Below are positions 1-9,296 of a DNA stretch of 64,000 nucleotides, piece after piece (positions within the stretch are counted from its first letter, which is position 1; every line of letters starts with the position of its first letter). The stretch is from Nitrospirota bacterium (GTDB taxonomy: Bacteria > Nitrospirota > Thermodesulfovibrionia > Thermodesulfovibrionales > UBA6898). The position numbers were made by a program, and so were the translations under genes. Where the stretch lies: assembly GCA_021825365.1 (NCBI GenBank), contig JAKAHR010000001.1:1-64000 (forward strand). The letters run 5' to 3'. The notes under the pieces were generated by a model, which searched no databases, was not told the DNA's origin, and saw only the letters and a list, made by a program, of their open reading frames with translations.

Positions 1-2
1 TT

Positions 3-122
3 AACAGCAAGATTCAGCAGGTGAAGTCAGCAGCACGAGGCTTCAGAAACTTTGAGAATTATAGAATCGCTATACTGTTCTTCTGTGGAAAGATGGACAT
101 GTACCCACAGGAATCCCAGTAG
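3..122 (+). mobile_element. C-terminal fragment of an ISL3-like transposase (cut by window start)
   Basis: An open frame runs in from the left edge and ends at a TAG at 120-122. Its last 39 residues include an ARGFRNFEN-like stretch followed by AILFFCGKMDMYP, which resembles the conserved C-terminus of ISL3-family transposases (ARGFRN then a CGGLDLYP-like motif). The assignment is from remembered family pattern only, and the catalytic domain lies outside the window. No clear terminal inverted repeat could be identified just downstream. Confidence 0.6.
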
Positions 123-272
123 AGCCCAGTGTATTATGAGGTTCTCTCCGAAATTGAGTACTGGCGGAATATCTATCCGTGGTCAAAAGGGCATGAGAAA
201 TCCATGCAGGAGGCCTACAAGGCACTTGGCCTATGAGGCCGTCCGGAGAGTCAGAAAGATAGATACTAGCAA
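123..272. other. Unassigned 150-nt stretch after the transposase fragment
   Basis: No gene is recognised here. The transposase frame stays open after its TAG for another 37 codons (reading VYYEVLSEIEYW, then a GHEKSMQEAY-like segment) until a TGA near 234. This could be a decayed gene end beside the IS copy or chance. No start codon with a ribosome binding site was seen. Confidence 0.3.
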
Positions 273-647
273 TCAGAAACTGACACTTTGCCGTTCCAGG
301 AGAAGCTCTCCGAGAAATGAACCGGGTTTGACCGAGGCGTTTCTTATGAGCTCTGCTCCTTCGAGGCCATAGGGTTTGACGCAGGATGCGCATACATAGA
401 AATTGGCGCCGAAATCTTCAGTCAGGGTTTTAAGGAGGTGAGCTATAGGCGAGAAACCGTCTTTCTTCTGCCAGGTTATCCCTTCGGCAAATCCCTTCTT
501 TGCAAGCAGAACCCCTTCGTTGATGAGAAAGAAATCGAGCTCAACATCGAAGGCCTTCATATTGGTCGCGAGCTGTAGGGCGCCGGCGGCGGTGTCAGGC
601 TTGTCAAAGGAGTGGTTTATGATAAAGACGAATTTCTTTTTTTCCAT
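273..647 (-). CDS. DsrE/DsrF-like family protein
   Basis: A small soluble protein of about 124 residues with the look of the DsrE/DsrF/YchN fold. It opens with a beta strand (KFVFIINHS), has an alanine-rich segment (DTAAGALQLATNM), then a VELDFFLINEGVLL strand and a CASC pair near residue 88, where sulfur-relay relatives keep their reactive cysteine. Such proteins take part in sulfur trafficking or are uncharacterised peroxiredoxin-like proteins. An earlier ATG at 656 exists, but AAAGGA directly abuts it, so the ATG at 647 has the better spacing of 9 nt. It is transcribed divergently from hpt. The exact function is unknown. Confidence 0.75.
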   Translation of the reverse strand: MEKKKFVFIINHSFDKPDTAAGALQLATNMKAFDVELDFFLINEGVLLAKKGFAEGITWQKKDGFSPIAHLLKTLTEDFGANFYVCASCVKPYGLEGAELIRNASVKPGSFLGELLLERQSVSF

Positions 648-845
648 GTGATTCATTCCTTTCTTTTAACTATGTTATCACTCTTGGGAGTCTCGGGTCA
701 ATGACATATGCAACAGCGCAACTCAGTCGGGCCCCTTCCGAGAGCAACCGACTATGCCTCGTGGCATCCCGCTGCGCCGCCATAATCAGGTTGAGAATTA
801 TCCATGGCCACGTTACAATATTCCAATTCATATAAGGAGGCAAGG

Positions 846-1367
846 ATGATTGTCGGAAGGCCCTTCCTGACCGTTGACCAAATTCAGAAGAAGGTTCGCG
901 ATCTTGCGGACAGTATTTCTACAGACTATGGAAACAAGAATCTTCTCGCGGTTGGTATTTTGAAGGGCGCATTTGTCTTTTACAGCGACCTCGTGAGAAT
1001 GATCCGCGTGCCCCTGATGGTCGACTTCATTCTCGCCTCCAGCTATGTGAAGTCAAACACCTCGGGAGAGGTGAAGGTCATGCATGACATCACGGCGGAC
1101 GTGACGGACAAGGATGTTCTTCTTGTTGAGGATATCGTTGACACGGGAATTACCCTGAATTATATCAGGGAGCGTATGCTCATGAAGGAACCACGCAGCC
1201 TTCGTATCTGCACCTTCCTGGATAAGAAGGAACGCCGCGAGGTTGAGGTGCCGCTTGATTATGTGGGCTACTCAATACCCAATGAATTTGTCGTGGGCTA
1301 TGGGCTGGACTATGACAATAAATTCAGAAACCTGCCGTATATTTCCGTCTTCAAGAAGCGAACTTAA
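846..1367 (+). CDS. hpt: Hypoxanthine phosphoribosyltransferase
   Basis: Purine salvage enzyme that joins PRPP with hypoxanthine or guanine to give IMP or GMP. The PRPP-binding signature (VLLVEDIVDTG) lies near residues 91-101, and the base-binding region around VVGYGLDYDNKFRNLPYI is typical of bacterial Hpt. The protein is 173 residues, normal for the family. The ATG at 846 was chosen because AAGGAGG at 834-840 sits 5 nt upstream. The in-frame ATG at 804 would add 14 non-conserved residues and lacks such a site. It heads a run of plus-strand genes with queD and pmbA. Confidence 0.93.
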   Translation: MIVGRPFLTVDQIQKKVRDLADSISTDYGNKNLLAVGILKGAFVFYSDLVRMIRVPLMVDFILASSYVKSNTSGEVKVMHDITADVTDKDVLLVEDIVDTGITLNYIRERMLMKEPRSLRICTFLDKKERREVEVPLDYVGYSIPNEFVVGYGLDYDNKFRNLPYISVFKKRT

Positions 1368-1386
1368 CTGCATCAGGAGGTAGACA

Positions 1387-1758
1387 ATGTATGAACTGAC
1401 CGTCGAAGTCGGTTTTGCCGCCGCCCATCAGCTGCGGGGATACAAGGGTAAATGCGAAAACCTTCACGGCCACAACTGGCGAGTCCAGATAAACGTCCTG
1501 GCGGAGAGGCTGAACGACATAGACATAGCGATTGATTTTCATGATCTCAGGAGCATTGCCGGTGAAATTGTGGCGCCCCTCGACCATGCGTTCCTCAATG
1601 ACGTGTTTCCCTTCACCGAAAAAAACCCTTCCTCGGAGAATATCGCGAAATGGATATTCGATACCCTGAAGAAGAAGATTAACAACGACAATCTCAGGGT
1701 GGCCGCAGTGACTGTCTGGGAATCGGAGACCGCCTCAGCATCGTACTATGAGGATTGA
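1387..1758 (+). CDS. queD: 6-carboxy-5,6,7,8-tetrahydropterin synthase / 6-pyruvoyl-tetrahydropterin synthase family
   Basis: A 123-residue member of the PTPS/QueD family, which turns dihydroneopterin triphosphate into carboxy-tetrahydropterin on the queuosine/7-deazaguanine route. The zinc-binding histidines are visible: AAAHQLRGYKGKCENLHGHNW near the N-terminus contains one His and the HGH pair plus the catalytic Cys. A PLDHAFLND segment supplies the mid-protein His, and a WESETASASY segment the pterin-anchoring Glu. CAGGAGG precedes the ATG. It overlaps pmbA by 11 nt. No other queuosine gene is in the window, so QueD function is inferred from the family. Confidence 0.88.
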   Translation: MYELTVEVGFAAAHQLRGYKGKCENLHGHNWRVQINVLAERLNDIDIAIDFHDLRSIAGEIVAPLDHAFLNDVFPFTEKNPSSENIAKWIFDTLKKKINNDNLRVAAVTVWESETASASYYED

Positions 1759-3088
1759 TGCCGGCTTTGCCGAAGACCTCATCAAGAGGGCGCTCAGACG
1801 TGGCGCTGACCTGGCCGAGGTGTACATAAAGTCGTCTACCGGCCTCTCTGTCGAAGTAAAAGAGCAGGTTATTGATTCGCTGACCTCCTCACGCAGCGCC
1901 GGATATTCACTCCGCGTCGCAAAAGGAGGGCGCCTCGGCTTCTCATTCGCAACTGAGGCAGAAAGTGCGGATGGGGTGGTCGATGAAGCGATGAACGCCA
2001 GTGTTTCTGCGGATGAAGACCCTTATACAGATATCCCCGGCCCCGGATCTGCAGCGCATGTTGTTGTCTTTGACCCTGCTATTGAGAATCTGGCTGAAGA
2101 AGAAGCCATTCGCCGCGTCATGGACATGGAAAAGGCGGTTTATGCCCGGGATGGACGCGTTCGTCGCGTGAGAAAGGCGATGGGGTCCTTTGCGGTATCC
2201 GAAACGGTCATTATCAACTCCAGGTCAGTTCACGTATCCTATAAATCTACCTCCTGCGCTGCCCAGGTTACTGCGGTTGCCGAAGAGGCTGGTGAAAGCC
2301 AGATAGGATGGGAATATGACAGCAGCAGGCTTCTCGACGATATCGCCTTTAGCGCGATCGGAGGGAATGCCGCAGAAAGGGCTGTCCAGCTGTTGGGATC
2401 TACCAAGATCAGCGGGTGTAAGGCCCACGTCATTCTGGATAATAGCGTTACCGGAGAATTCCTGGGTATCTTCGCATCTTCCCTGTCTTCTGAGGCCGTC
2501 CAGAAGGGTAAATCGCTCCTCGCGGGAAGGATGGGTAAGCCCGTCGTCAGCAGCAAGCTGAACATGATCGACAGCGGACTTCTGCCGGGTAGGGTGGGAA
2601 GCAGTCCTGTCGATGCCGAGGGGGTGCCGACCCGGGAAAAGATGCTCATCCGTGAAGGGGTCTTGGCTGCCTATCTATACAACACCTATACGGCCCGTAA
2701 GGATTCTGTCGCCTCGACCGGAAATGCAGTCAGGGGCGGCTATTCATCTCTGCCTTCTGTCGGGGTTACCAATCTGTTTCTCGATGCTGCATCAAGCGGC
2801 GATGTGGTTCCGCGGGGGAGACTGTTTAAGGGTGTGGATAAGGGGCTGTATGTTGTTGACGCCATGGGGGTGCATACCGCAAACCCCATATCAGGGGAAT
2901 TTTCGGTCGGCGTCACGGGTATGTGGGTCGAGGGCGGGGAGATCAGGCACCCTGTCAAAGAAGCGGTGGTGTCCGGAAATATACTCGATTTTTTCAGCCG
3001 GGTGGATGCGGTCGGAGATGATCTCAGGTTTTACGGCAATATCGGTGCCCCGAGCCTGGTCATATCCGGCGTTGATATAAGCGGGTGA
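1748..3088 (+). CDS. pmbA: TldD/PmbA family protein (PmbA/TldE-like metallopeptidase partner)
   Basis: A 446-residue protein of the U62 family. In E. coli, TldD and TldE (PmbA) form a heterodimeric protease that matures peptide products and degrades unfolded peptides. The N-terminal half has the RGADLAEVYIKSS start and a YSLRVAKGGRLGFSFAT segment. The C-terminal half has the conserved NTYTARKD and STGNAVRGG features and a GVTGMWVEGGEI end. It lacks the HExxH zinc motif found in TldD, so it matches the TldE/PmbA side. Its start overlaps the end of queD, so the two are translationally coupled. No TldD partner is in the window. Confidence 0.9.
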   Translation: MRIDAGFAEDLIKRALRRGADLAEVYIKSSTGLSVEVKEQVIDSLTSSRSAGYSLRVAKGGRLGFSFATEAESADGVVDEAMNASVSADEDPYTDIPGPGSAAHVVVFDPAIENLAEEEAIRRVMDMEKAVYARDGRVRRVRKAMGSFAVSETVIINSRSVHVSYKSTSCAAQVTAVAEEAGESQIGWEYDSSRLLDDIAFSAIGGNAAERAVQLLGSTKISGCKAHVILDNSVTGEFLGIFASSLSSEAVQKGKSLLAGRMGKPVVSSKLNMIDSGLLPGRVGSSPVDAEGVPTREKMLIREGVLAAYLYNTYTARKDSVASTGNAVRGGYSSLPSVGVTNLFLDAASSGDVVPRGRLFKGVDKGLYVVDAMGVHTANPISGEFSVGVTGMWVEGGEIRHPVKEAVVSGNILDFFSRVDAVGDDLRFYGNIGAPSLVISGVDISG

Positions 3089-3116
3089 CAATCAAGCTAG
3101 TAAAAGGAAGACCTTT

Positions 3117-4136
3117 GTGAAGATAGCAAGATATTACGGCCGCGGCGACATACGCATTGAGGAAATGCCGGTGCCGGACGTCGGCCGCGGAGAGATACTG
3201 CTACGCATACGGGCGAGCGGTGTCTGCGGCAGCGATGTAATGCACTGGTACCGGGCAGGCCGTGGGCCGGTGGTGCTCGGCCACGAAGTAGCGGGAGAGG
3301 TCGTTGCGGTTGGAGAAGGGGTCTCCGCTTATCGGATCGGCGAACGCGTGTGTGCGGCCCATCATGTCCCCTGCAACACCTGCCATTACTGCCGTAACGG
3401 TCATCAAACCGTGTGCGACACTCTGAGGACGACAAATTTCGATCCCGGCGGTTTCTCGGAGTACGTTAAGCTGCCGCCGGTCAATGTCGACAGGGGTGTT
3501 TTCTCTTTGCCTGAAACGATGACCTATGAAGAAGGGACCTTCATAGAGCCTCTGGCCTGCGTTTACCGAGGGCAGCGGATTGCCGGCACCGGAATAGGCA
3601 AAGGCGTTCTGGTGATCGGCAGCGGCATATCAGGCCTTCTTCATGTGATGCTCGCCAAAGCCCTCGGTGCGTCCCTGGTAATCTCGACAGACATCAACGA
3701 GTATCGGCTGCGCATGGCCAGTAGACTCGGCGCCGACGCGGCCGTCGCTGCCGGAGATGATGTCCCGGCCACGTTTAGGAATATGTGTGGAAGGCTGGCT
3801 GATATCGTCATCCTGACAAACGGCGGCGAGGGAGCGATAGCGCAGGCCTTTCGGTCCGTCGACAGGGGCGGTACTATTCTGTTCTTCGCACCCGCGCGGG
3901 CCGGTGTGAGCGTGCCCTTGCCGGTCAACGACATCTTCTGGCGCAACGAAATAACCATGACTTCATCATATGCCGCGGACTATCGCGAGCACGCCCTTGC
4001 GCTGGAACTTATCAGGCAGGGCAGGGTGAATGTCAAGGAGATGATAACCCATCGCCTGCCGCTTGAAAAGACGGCTGAGGGGCTCCGCCTTGTGGAAGAG
4101 GCCGGCGAATCATTAAAAGTCATCATTGAACCATAG
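3117..4136 (+). CDS. Zinc-dependent alcohol/threonine/sorbitol dehydrogenase-like protein (MDR family)
   Basis: A 339-residue medium-chain dehydrogenase starting at GTG 3117. The catalytic zinc ligands are visible (Cys37 in SGVCGSD and the GHE at 54-56), as are the four cysteines of the structural zinc site (86, 89, 92, 100). A Rossmann motif VIGSGISG follows near residue 165. These show an NAD(P)-linked polyol, threonine or alcohol dehydrogenase, but the substrate cannot be read from the sequence. It lies 29 nt upstream of an LsrF/DhnA-type aldolase, so the two may act in one small-sugar or phospho-compound pathway. Confidence 0.85.
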   Translation: MKIARYYGRGDIRIEEMPVPDVGRGEILLRIRASGVCGSDVMHWYRAGRGPVVLGHEVAGEVVAVGEGVSAYRIGERVCAAHHVPCNTCHYCRNGHQTVCDTLRTTNFDPGGFSEYVKLPPVNVDRGVFSLPETMTYEEGTFIEPLACVYRGQRIAGTGIGKGVLVIGSGISGLLHVMLAKALGASLVISTDINEYRLRMASRLGADAAVAAGDDVPATFRNMCGRLADIVILTNGGEGAIAQAFRSVDRGGTILFFAPARAGVSVPLPVNDIFWRNEITMTSSYAADYREHALALELIRQGRVNVKEMITHRLPLEKTAEGLRLVEEAGESLKVIIEP

Positions 4137-4165
4137 AGACCACGATCGAAAGAAGGAGGAATATA

Positions 4166-5011
4166 ATGGATTGGGGACTGAAAAACCGTCTGTCAAGGAT
4201 CATTAAGCCGGATGGAAGGACGGTGATGCTCGCGGTGGATCATGGGTATTTCCTCGGGCCGACTACAGGGCTGGAGGATGCGGTCAAGACGATCCGGCCT
4301 CTCCTGCCGTACGCGGACGCCCTCATGCCGACTCGGGGGATCGTGCGCACATCCGTGGATCCCTCGTCAGAGACCCCGATCGTTCTGCGGGTGTCCGGAG
4401 GCAACAGCATCCTGGATGAAGATCTTTCTTTTGAGGGGCTGACGGTTGCCATGGAGGATGCGATCAGGCTCAATGTGTCGGCTGTTGCCCTTTCGATCTA
4501 TGTCGGTTCTGCAAACCAGAAAGAGACCCTGCTGAACCTGACAAAACTGATCGATGAAGGGCACCGGGTGGGAATGCCTGTTCTCGCTGTCACGGCTGTT
4601 GGGAAGAGCATGGGCAGGGATGCGAGATATCTTGCGCTCGCCTGCCGTATAGCAGCCGAGCTTGGCGCTCACTTTGTAAAGACCTACTATTGTGAAGGGT
4701 TCGAGCAGGTGGTAAAGACATGTCCCGTCCCCCTCGTCATGGCCGGGGGAAAAAAATTGCCTGAAGCCGAGGCGCTGGAGCTCACCTATAAAGCCATAAA
4801 GCGTGGGGCAGCCGGAGTTGACATGGGGAGAAATATATTCCAGTCAGAGGCCCCTGTTGCGATGATCAAGGCGGTGCGGGCGGTTGTTCATGAAAATGCC
4901 ACTCCGAAGCAGGCATATGACCTCTTCCTGAGCCTCAAGGGGTCCGCGAAGGCAAAAAAGGGGAAACTCAAGGGCGTGACTGCGAGCACGGCGGACCTCG
5001 GAAGGCACTGA
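4166..5011 (+). CDS. Class I (DeoC/LsrF/DhnA-type) aldolase
   Basis: A 281-residue TIM-barrel aldolase of the DhnA/LsrF group. [11 protein letters not shown] at residues 22-32 is the typical barrel-1 motif. The Schiff-base lysine is most likely Lys172 in the HFVKTYYC strand, followed by the phosphate-binding PLVMAGGKK and [11 protein letters not shown] segments. Relatives include archaeal-type class I fructose-bisphosphate aldolase, the aminodeoxy-heptulosonate synthase of the archaeal aromatic pathway, and LsrF. Which reaction applies here is open. AAGGAGG lies 7 nt before the ATG. The last 20 residues are Lys/Gly rich and look like a flexible tail. Confidence 0.82.
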   Translation: MDWGLKNRLSRIIKPDGRTVMLAVDHGYFLGPTTGLEDAVKTIRPLLPYADALMPTRGIVRTSVDPSSETPIVLRVSGGNSILDEDLSFEGLTVAMEDAIRLNVSAVALSIYVGSANQKETLLNLTKLIDEGHRVGMPVLAVTAVGKSMGRDARYLALACRIAAELGAHFVKTYYCEGFEQVVKTCPVPLVMAGGKKLPEAEALELTYKAIKRGAAGVDMGRNIFQSEAPVAMIKAVRAVVHENATPKQAYDLFLSLKGSAKAKKGKLKGVTASTADLGRH

Positions 5012-5209
5012 ATCCGGAAGTTCAATCAAGAGTGAGGATATCTCCGCCGGGTAGAGTGCGGGAGATTTCATTGTGCAGATGCGGCCGTCAGGGCGCAGAT
5101 TCGGAGATTCACATCTCTTCCTTTCAAAATAATGCCCGGTTCTGGTAAAATGATCATTCATAACATAGAGTTGCTTTATTATTGTGTTTAAGAAACCGGA
5201 GGTTAGACG

Positions 5210-6367
5210 ATGGATTATTTTTTAACCGAAGAGCAGCTGATGATACGGGATCTCGCGCGTCAGATCGCGGAGGAAAAGATCGTCCCTGTTCGGGCTGAGC
5301 TCGACGAGACCGGTGAGTTCCCCTGGGATGTCATGAAGACTATCGCACAGTCTGATCTCTTCGGTCTCTTCATACCTGAAGAATACGGAGGTTTGGGCAA
5401 GGGATGTCTTGAACTCTGCGTGGCGGTGGAGGAACTCTCCAGGGCCTGTCTGGGGGTGTCCACCTCATATGCGGCGAATGCCCTGGGGACATACCCCCTT
5501 CTCCTTTTCGGAACCGAAGACCAGAAGAAGAGATTTCTGCCTGATATCGCCGCCGGAAAGAGACTGGTTGCCTTCGGGCTGACCGAGGCCAACGCGGGCA
5601 GTGATGCCGGTGGAACACAGACAACCGCGCGACTCGAAGGGAACGAGTATGTGATAAACGGGACAAAGCAATGGATTACCAACGGCGGCGTGGCGGAAAT
5701 ATATACGATCATCGCCATAACCGACCGCTCCAAAGGGCCGAGGGGAGCATCTGCATTCGTCGTGGAAAAGGGAACGCCCGGTTTTTCTTTCGGAAAGAAG
5801 GAAAACAAGATGGGCATCCGCGCGTCCGCAACCACCGAGCTTATCTTTGACAATTGCAGGGTCCCCAGGGAGAACCTGATCGGCAAGGACGGGGCGGGGT
5901 TCCTCGTCGCGATGAAGACCCTCGACAGCTCCCGTACCGGAGTCGGAGCCCAAGGGGTGGGAGTTGCACAAGGCGCCTTCGAGGAGGCGGTGAAATTCGC
6001 CAGAAAGAGGGTGCAGTTCGGTCATCCGGTGATAACCTTCCAGGCGATCCAGCATATGCTGGCTGATATGGCCACGTCGATTGAAGCTGCGCGGGCACTC
6101 GTCTATGCGGTAGCGCGATTTATCGACAGCGGAGCCAAGGACGTGTCGAAGGAGTCTGCGATATCGAAGCTGTACGCCACCGACGTTGCCATGAAGGTCA
6201 CGACGGATGCCGTCCAGGTCATGGGCGGCTCGGGTTATATGAAGGAGTACCCGGTCGAGAAGATGATGAGAGACGCCAAGATCCTCCAGATATACGAAGG
6301 CACCAATCAGATACAGAGGAATGTCATCGGGCAGGCCCTCATCAAGGAATTCGCCCGCAGCAAATAG
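5210..6367 (+). CDS. Acyl-CoA dehydrogenase (short-chain/butyryl-CoA type)
   Basis: A 385-residue flavin enzyme that oxidises acyl-CoA to enoyl-CoA or runs in reverse with ETF. Visible signatures are the FAD-binding AFGLTEANAGSDAGG segment, the KQWITNGG strand and the C-terminal YEGTNQIQRNVIG motif with the likely catalytic Glu363. Length and architecture match short-chain (butyryl-CoA) dehydrogenases. CGGAGG precedes the ATG. It is followed at 39 nt by etfB and then etfA, so the electron partner is encoded in the same operon. In an anaerobe it could work in butyrate or amino-acid fermentation or in fatty-acid oxidation. Confidence 0.93.
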   Translation: MDYFLTEEQLMIRDLARQIAEEKIVPVRAELDETGEFPWDVMKTIAQSDLFGLFIPEEYGGLGKGCLELCVAVEELSRACLGVSTSYAANALGTYPLLLFGTEDQKKRFLPDIAAGKRLVAFGLTEANAGSDAGGTQTTARLEGNEYVINGTKQWITNGGVAEIYTIIAITDRSKGPRGASAFVVEKGTPGFSFGKKENKMGIRASATTELIFDNCRVPRENLIGKDGAGFLVAMKTLDSSRTGVGAQGVGVAQGAFEEAVKFARKRVQFGHPVITFQAIQHMLADMATSIEAARALVYAVARFIDSGAKDVSKESAISKLYATDVAMKVTTDAVQVMGGSGYMKEYPVEKMMRDAKILQIYEGTNQIQRNVIGQALIKEFARSK

Positions 6368-6406
6368 TCCGCAGAGACGATCGGCCGTCATTCGGAGGAA
6401 GACAGC

Positions 6407-7189
6407 ATGAATATGGTTGTATGCATAAAGCAGGTCCCGGACACTGCAGAGGTGCGGATTAATCCCGAGACGAACACCCTCATCAGAGACGGCGTGCCGA
6501 GCATCATCAATCCCTACGACGTCCATGCGATTGAGGCTGCCCTGCAGATTCGGGAGAAGGCGGGGGGGAAGGTGACGGCGCTGACCATGGGGCCGCCGCA
6601 GGCTGAGGTCGCCCTCCGGGAAGCCCTCTCCATGGGTGTCGACGATGCCGCGCTGCTTACCGACCGGGCCTTTGCCGGGTCAGATACGTGGGCAACGGCG
6701 TATACCCTCTCAAAGGCGATACAGCTCCTTGGGGCAGACATTATCCTCTGCGGAAAACAGGCGATTGACGGGGATACCGCCCAAGTCGGCCCGGAGATCG
6801 CGGAATTTCTCGACATCCCGCATATTTCCTACATTCGAAAGATCGACGAGGCAGGCGGCGGCAGGATCGTGGTGCAGCGGCTGATGGACGACGGATTTGA
6901 TGTGATCGAGTCTTCCCTTCCCGTTCTCCTCACGGTGGTGAGGGAGCTGAATGTCCCTCGTCTTCCTTCCCTGAAGGGCAAAATGGCGGCGAAGAAGGCC
7001 ATGATACGCAAACTGACAGCTGCTGATATCGGCGCAGAGGAAAGCAGCCTCGGTTTGCGTGGTTCTCCGACCCAGGTGAAAAATATCTTCGCCCCGGAGA
7101 GCAGGAAAGACAGGAAGATGCTGGAAGGGACTATTGAGGAGAAGGTGGAAGCCCTTGTCAGGGAATTGGTGGGATTGAAATGCCTATAG
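6407..7189 (+). CDS. etfB: Electron transfer flavoprotein beta subunit
   Basis: A 260-residue EtfB. It shows the N-terminal VVCIKQVPDTAEVRI strand, the NPYDVHAIEAAL helix, and the ILCGKQAIDGDTAQVGPEIAEFL adenine-nucleotide-binding region. It dimerises with EtfA and passes electrons between acyl-CoA dehydrogenase and a redox partner. GGAGG lies upstream of the ATG. It overlaps etfA by 10 nt, so the two subunits are translationally coupled. Whether it is a bifurcating ETF with a second FAD, rather than a conventional one, cannot be decided by eye. Confidence 0.93.
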   Translation: MNMVVCIKQVPDTAEVRINPETNTLIRDGVPSIINPYDVHAIEAALQIREKAGGKVTALTMGPPQAEVALREALSMGVDDAALLTDRAFAGSDTWATAYTLSKAIQLLGADIILCGKQAIDGDTAQVGPEIAEFLDIPHISYIRKIDEAGGGRIVVQRLMDDGFDVIESSLPVLLTVVRELNVPRLPSLKGKMAAKKAMIRKLTAADIGAEESSLGLRGSPTQVKNIFAPESRKDRKMLEGTIEEKVEALVRELVGLKCL

Positions 7190-8367
7190 TCGTCAACAAG
7201 GATACCTGCACGGGCTGCGAAACCTGCGTTTCCTCGTGCCCCTATGATGCGATCGTTATCAGGGAAGGTAAGGCAGAAATCACGGAACTGTGCCAGCTGT
7301 GCAAGGCCTGCCTCGGAGTCTGCCCGGAGGGTGCTATCAGAGAGACCGGGGAATCGGGGGCGCGCAGGGAAAAGTCGGAGGGGACGGGAGTATGGGTGTT
7401 CGCCGAACAGCGTGACGGCGTCATCGCAGGCGTCTCGTTTGAACTCCTCGGAGCCGGCAGAAGGCTGGCCGACAAACTCGGCACGAATCTCTCGGCAGTG
7501 CTGTTTGGCCCTAATGCGGCCGGCCCTGATGAACTCATCAAGTGGGGCGCTGACAGGGTATTTCACTGCGAGGACGAGCTCTTCAGGAACTTCAATGACG
7601 AGCCGTTTGCCGCCCTTCTTTCCAGACTTATCGGTCAGCACAAGCCGGAGATCGTTCTGGCAGGTGCAACGCCCATCGGCCGTTCTTTTATCCCGCGAGT
7701 TGCCGCGAGGTTGCATACCGGCCTGACGGCTGACTGCACTTCCCTCGACATCGACGGTGAGAGCCGGGACCTGCTTCAGGTCCGTCCTGCCTTCGGCGGA
7801 AACATCATGGCAACAATCCTCTGTCCCGAGACGAGGCCCCAGATGGCGACTGTCAGGCCGCGCGTCATGAAGCGGGCCGAGTACGATCTTTCGCGAAATG
7901 GGGAGATCGTCAAGGTGAGCGCCGCCGACGTCGGTTCGCGAACGAGGGTCGTCGAAACAGTGAAGGAGGTCTCTGAGGTTGCCGTCAATCTTCAGGAGGC
8001 TAATATCATCGTGTCCGGCGGTCGGGGTGTGGGAGGGGAAAAGGGCTTTCACTTGCTCTATGAGCTTGCCGATGCCCTCGGTGCTTCAATCGGCGCCTCA
8101 CGCGCGGCGGTAGACGAAGGATGGATCCCCTACCGCCACCAGGTAGGCCAGACGGGCAAGACTGTCGGGCCGAGGATCTATTTTGCCTGCGGCATCTCGG
8201 GGGCCGTGCAACACCTTGTTGGTATGCAGTCATCGGATATTATTATCGCGATCAACAAAAACCCGGAAGCTCCGATTTTTGATGTGGCGACCTATGGTAT
8301 CGTGGGTGACCTCTTCGAAATTATCCCCTTGCTCACAAAGCGGATCAGGGAGGCGAAGGGCCTGTGA
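7180..8367 (+). CDS. etfA: Electron transfer flavoprotein alpha subunit with N-terminal 2[4Fe-4S] ferredoxin domain
   Basis: A 395-residue EtfA carrying a ferredoxin domain. Cysteines 10, 13, 16, 20 and 38, 41, 44, 48 form two CxxCxxCxxxC clusters in the first 60 residues. The EtfA core follows, with the FAD-binding C-terminal half showing SGGRGVGGEKGF, a GASRAAVDEGW segment and HQVGQTGKTV. Ferredoxin-fused EtfA proteins occur in anaerobes and suggest an iron-sulfur entry or exit for electrons. The gene overlaps both neighbours, with a 4-nt GTGA overlap into fabD. The N-terminal domain is part of the same frame with no internal start signal. Confidence 0.93.
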   Translation: MPIVVNKDTCTGCETCVSSCPYDAIVIREGKAEITELCQLCKACLGVCPEGAIRETGESGARREKSEGTGVWVFAEQRDGVIAGVSFELLGAGRRLADKLGTNLSAVLFGPNAAGPDELIKWGADRVFHCEDELFRNFNDEPFAALLSRLIGQHKPEIVLAGATPIGRSFIPRVAARLHTGLTADCTSLDIDGESRDLLQVRPAFGGNIMATILCPETRPQMATVRPRVMKRAEYDLSRNGEIVKVSAADVGSRTRVVETVKEVSEVAVNLQEANIIVSGGRGVGGEKGFHLLYELADALGASIGASRAAVDEGWIPYRHQVGQTGKTVGPRIYFACGISGAVQHLVGMQSSDIIIAINKNPEAPIFDVATYGIVGDLFEIIPLLTKRIREAKGL

Positions 8368-9293
8368 AGATCGCCTTTGTCTTTCCCGGTCAGGGCTCCC
8401 AGTATGTCGGTATGGGGAAGGATCTGTGGGGCCGTTATGATGAGGTGAAGGAGGTCTACAAGGAGGCTTCCCGGACCCTCGGATATGATCTGGCTGATCT
8501 TAGCTTCCAAGGCCCGCTTGATGAGTTGAACAAGACGTACAGAACTCAGCCGTGCCTCCTGACTGCCAGCATGGCCGCTCTGAGACCCCTTATGTCTGCC
8601 GGGGTGCGTCCCCAGGCGGTGGCAGGCCATAGTCTGGGCGAATACTCGGCCATCGTTGCCGCAGGAGGCATCTCCTTTGAAGACGCCCTGCGCATTACCG
8701 AGAAGCGGGGACTGTTTATGCAGGAAGCCGTTCCTGCAGGCCAAGGGCTTATGGCAGCGATCATCGGCCTCGGCAGGAACAAGGTTGATGAGATATGTCT
8801 CAGTGTCGATTCAGGCTACGTGTCGCCCGCCAATTACAACTGCCCCGGTCAGATTGTCATAGCCGGGGAAAAGGGAGCTGTTGAAGAGGCGATGCGGCTT
8901 TCAAAAGAGGCGGGGGCAAAAAGGGCACTGGCCCTTGCCGTTAGCGCACCCTCCCACTGCACTCTGATGGTCGAGGCCTCAAACAGGCTTGCAGATCTTC
9001 TCGATACCGTTGATATAAGGGATACGGAGATTCCCGTAGTCAGCAATGCTGATGCCACTTTTCTGACAACTGCCGAACGTATCAAGTTTGCCCTCATCAA
9101 ACAGCTTAACAGCCCTCTCCTTTGGGAGGACTCCATTAGGAAAATGACAGAGAGCGGCATCGATACCTTTGTTGAGATCGGGCCGGGGAAGGTCCTGTCC
9201 GGCCTCATAAAGAGGATAGACCCCCAGGCGAAGCTCCTGAATGTAGACGACTCCGACAGTCTCGGCAAGGCCCGGGAGTATCTGACGGCCTGA
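8364..9293 (+). CDS. fabD: Malonyl-CoA:ACP transacylase
   Basis: A 309-residue FabD, which loads malonyl groups onto acyl carrier protein in fatty-acid synthesis. The FPGQGSQYVGMG opening, the nucleophile Ser90 in GHSLGEYSA and the catalytic His198 in SAPSH are all in place. The start is GTG at 8364, overlapping the etfA stop by 4 nt, so it is translationally coupled to the ETF/acyl-CoA dehydrogenase operon. The rest of the fab cluster (fabH, fabG, acpP, fabF) is absent here. Confidence 0.93.
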   Translation: MKIAFVFPGQGSQYVGMGKDLWGRYDEVKEVYKEASRTLGYDLADLSFQGPLDELNKTYRTQPCLLTASMAALRPLMSAGVRPQAVAGHSLGEYSAIVAAGGISFEDALRITEKRGLFMQEAVPAGQGLMAAIIGLGRNKVDEICLSVDSGYVSPANYNCPGQIVIAGEKGAVEEAMRLSKEAGAKRALALAVSAPSHCTLMVEASNRLADLLDTVDIRDTEIPVVSNADATFLTTAERIKFALIKQLNSPLLWEDSIRKMTESGIDTFVEIGPGKVLSGLIKRIDPQAKLLNVDDSDSLGKAREYLTA

Positions 9294-9296
9294 GAG

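Noticed and set aside
120-236. TAG readthrough (pyrrolysine) extending the transposase
   Set aside because: The same frame stays open for 37 codons after TAG, but ISL3-like proteins end at about this point and there is no sign of Pyl machinery. Chance is more likely.
6829-8052. 407-codon frame opposite etfB/etfA
   Set aside because: It spans two certain genes on the other strand and has no motif support.
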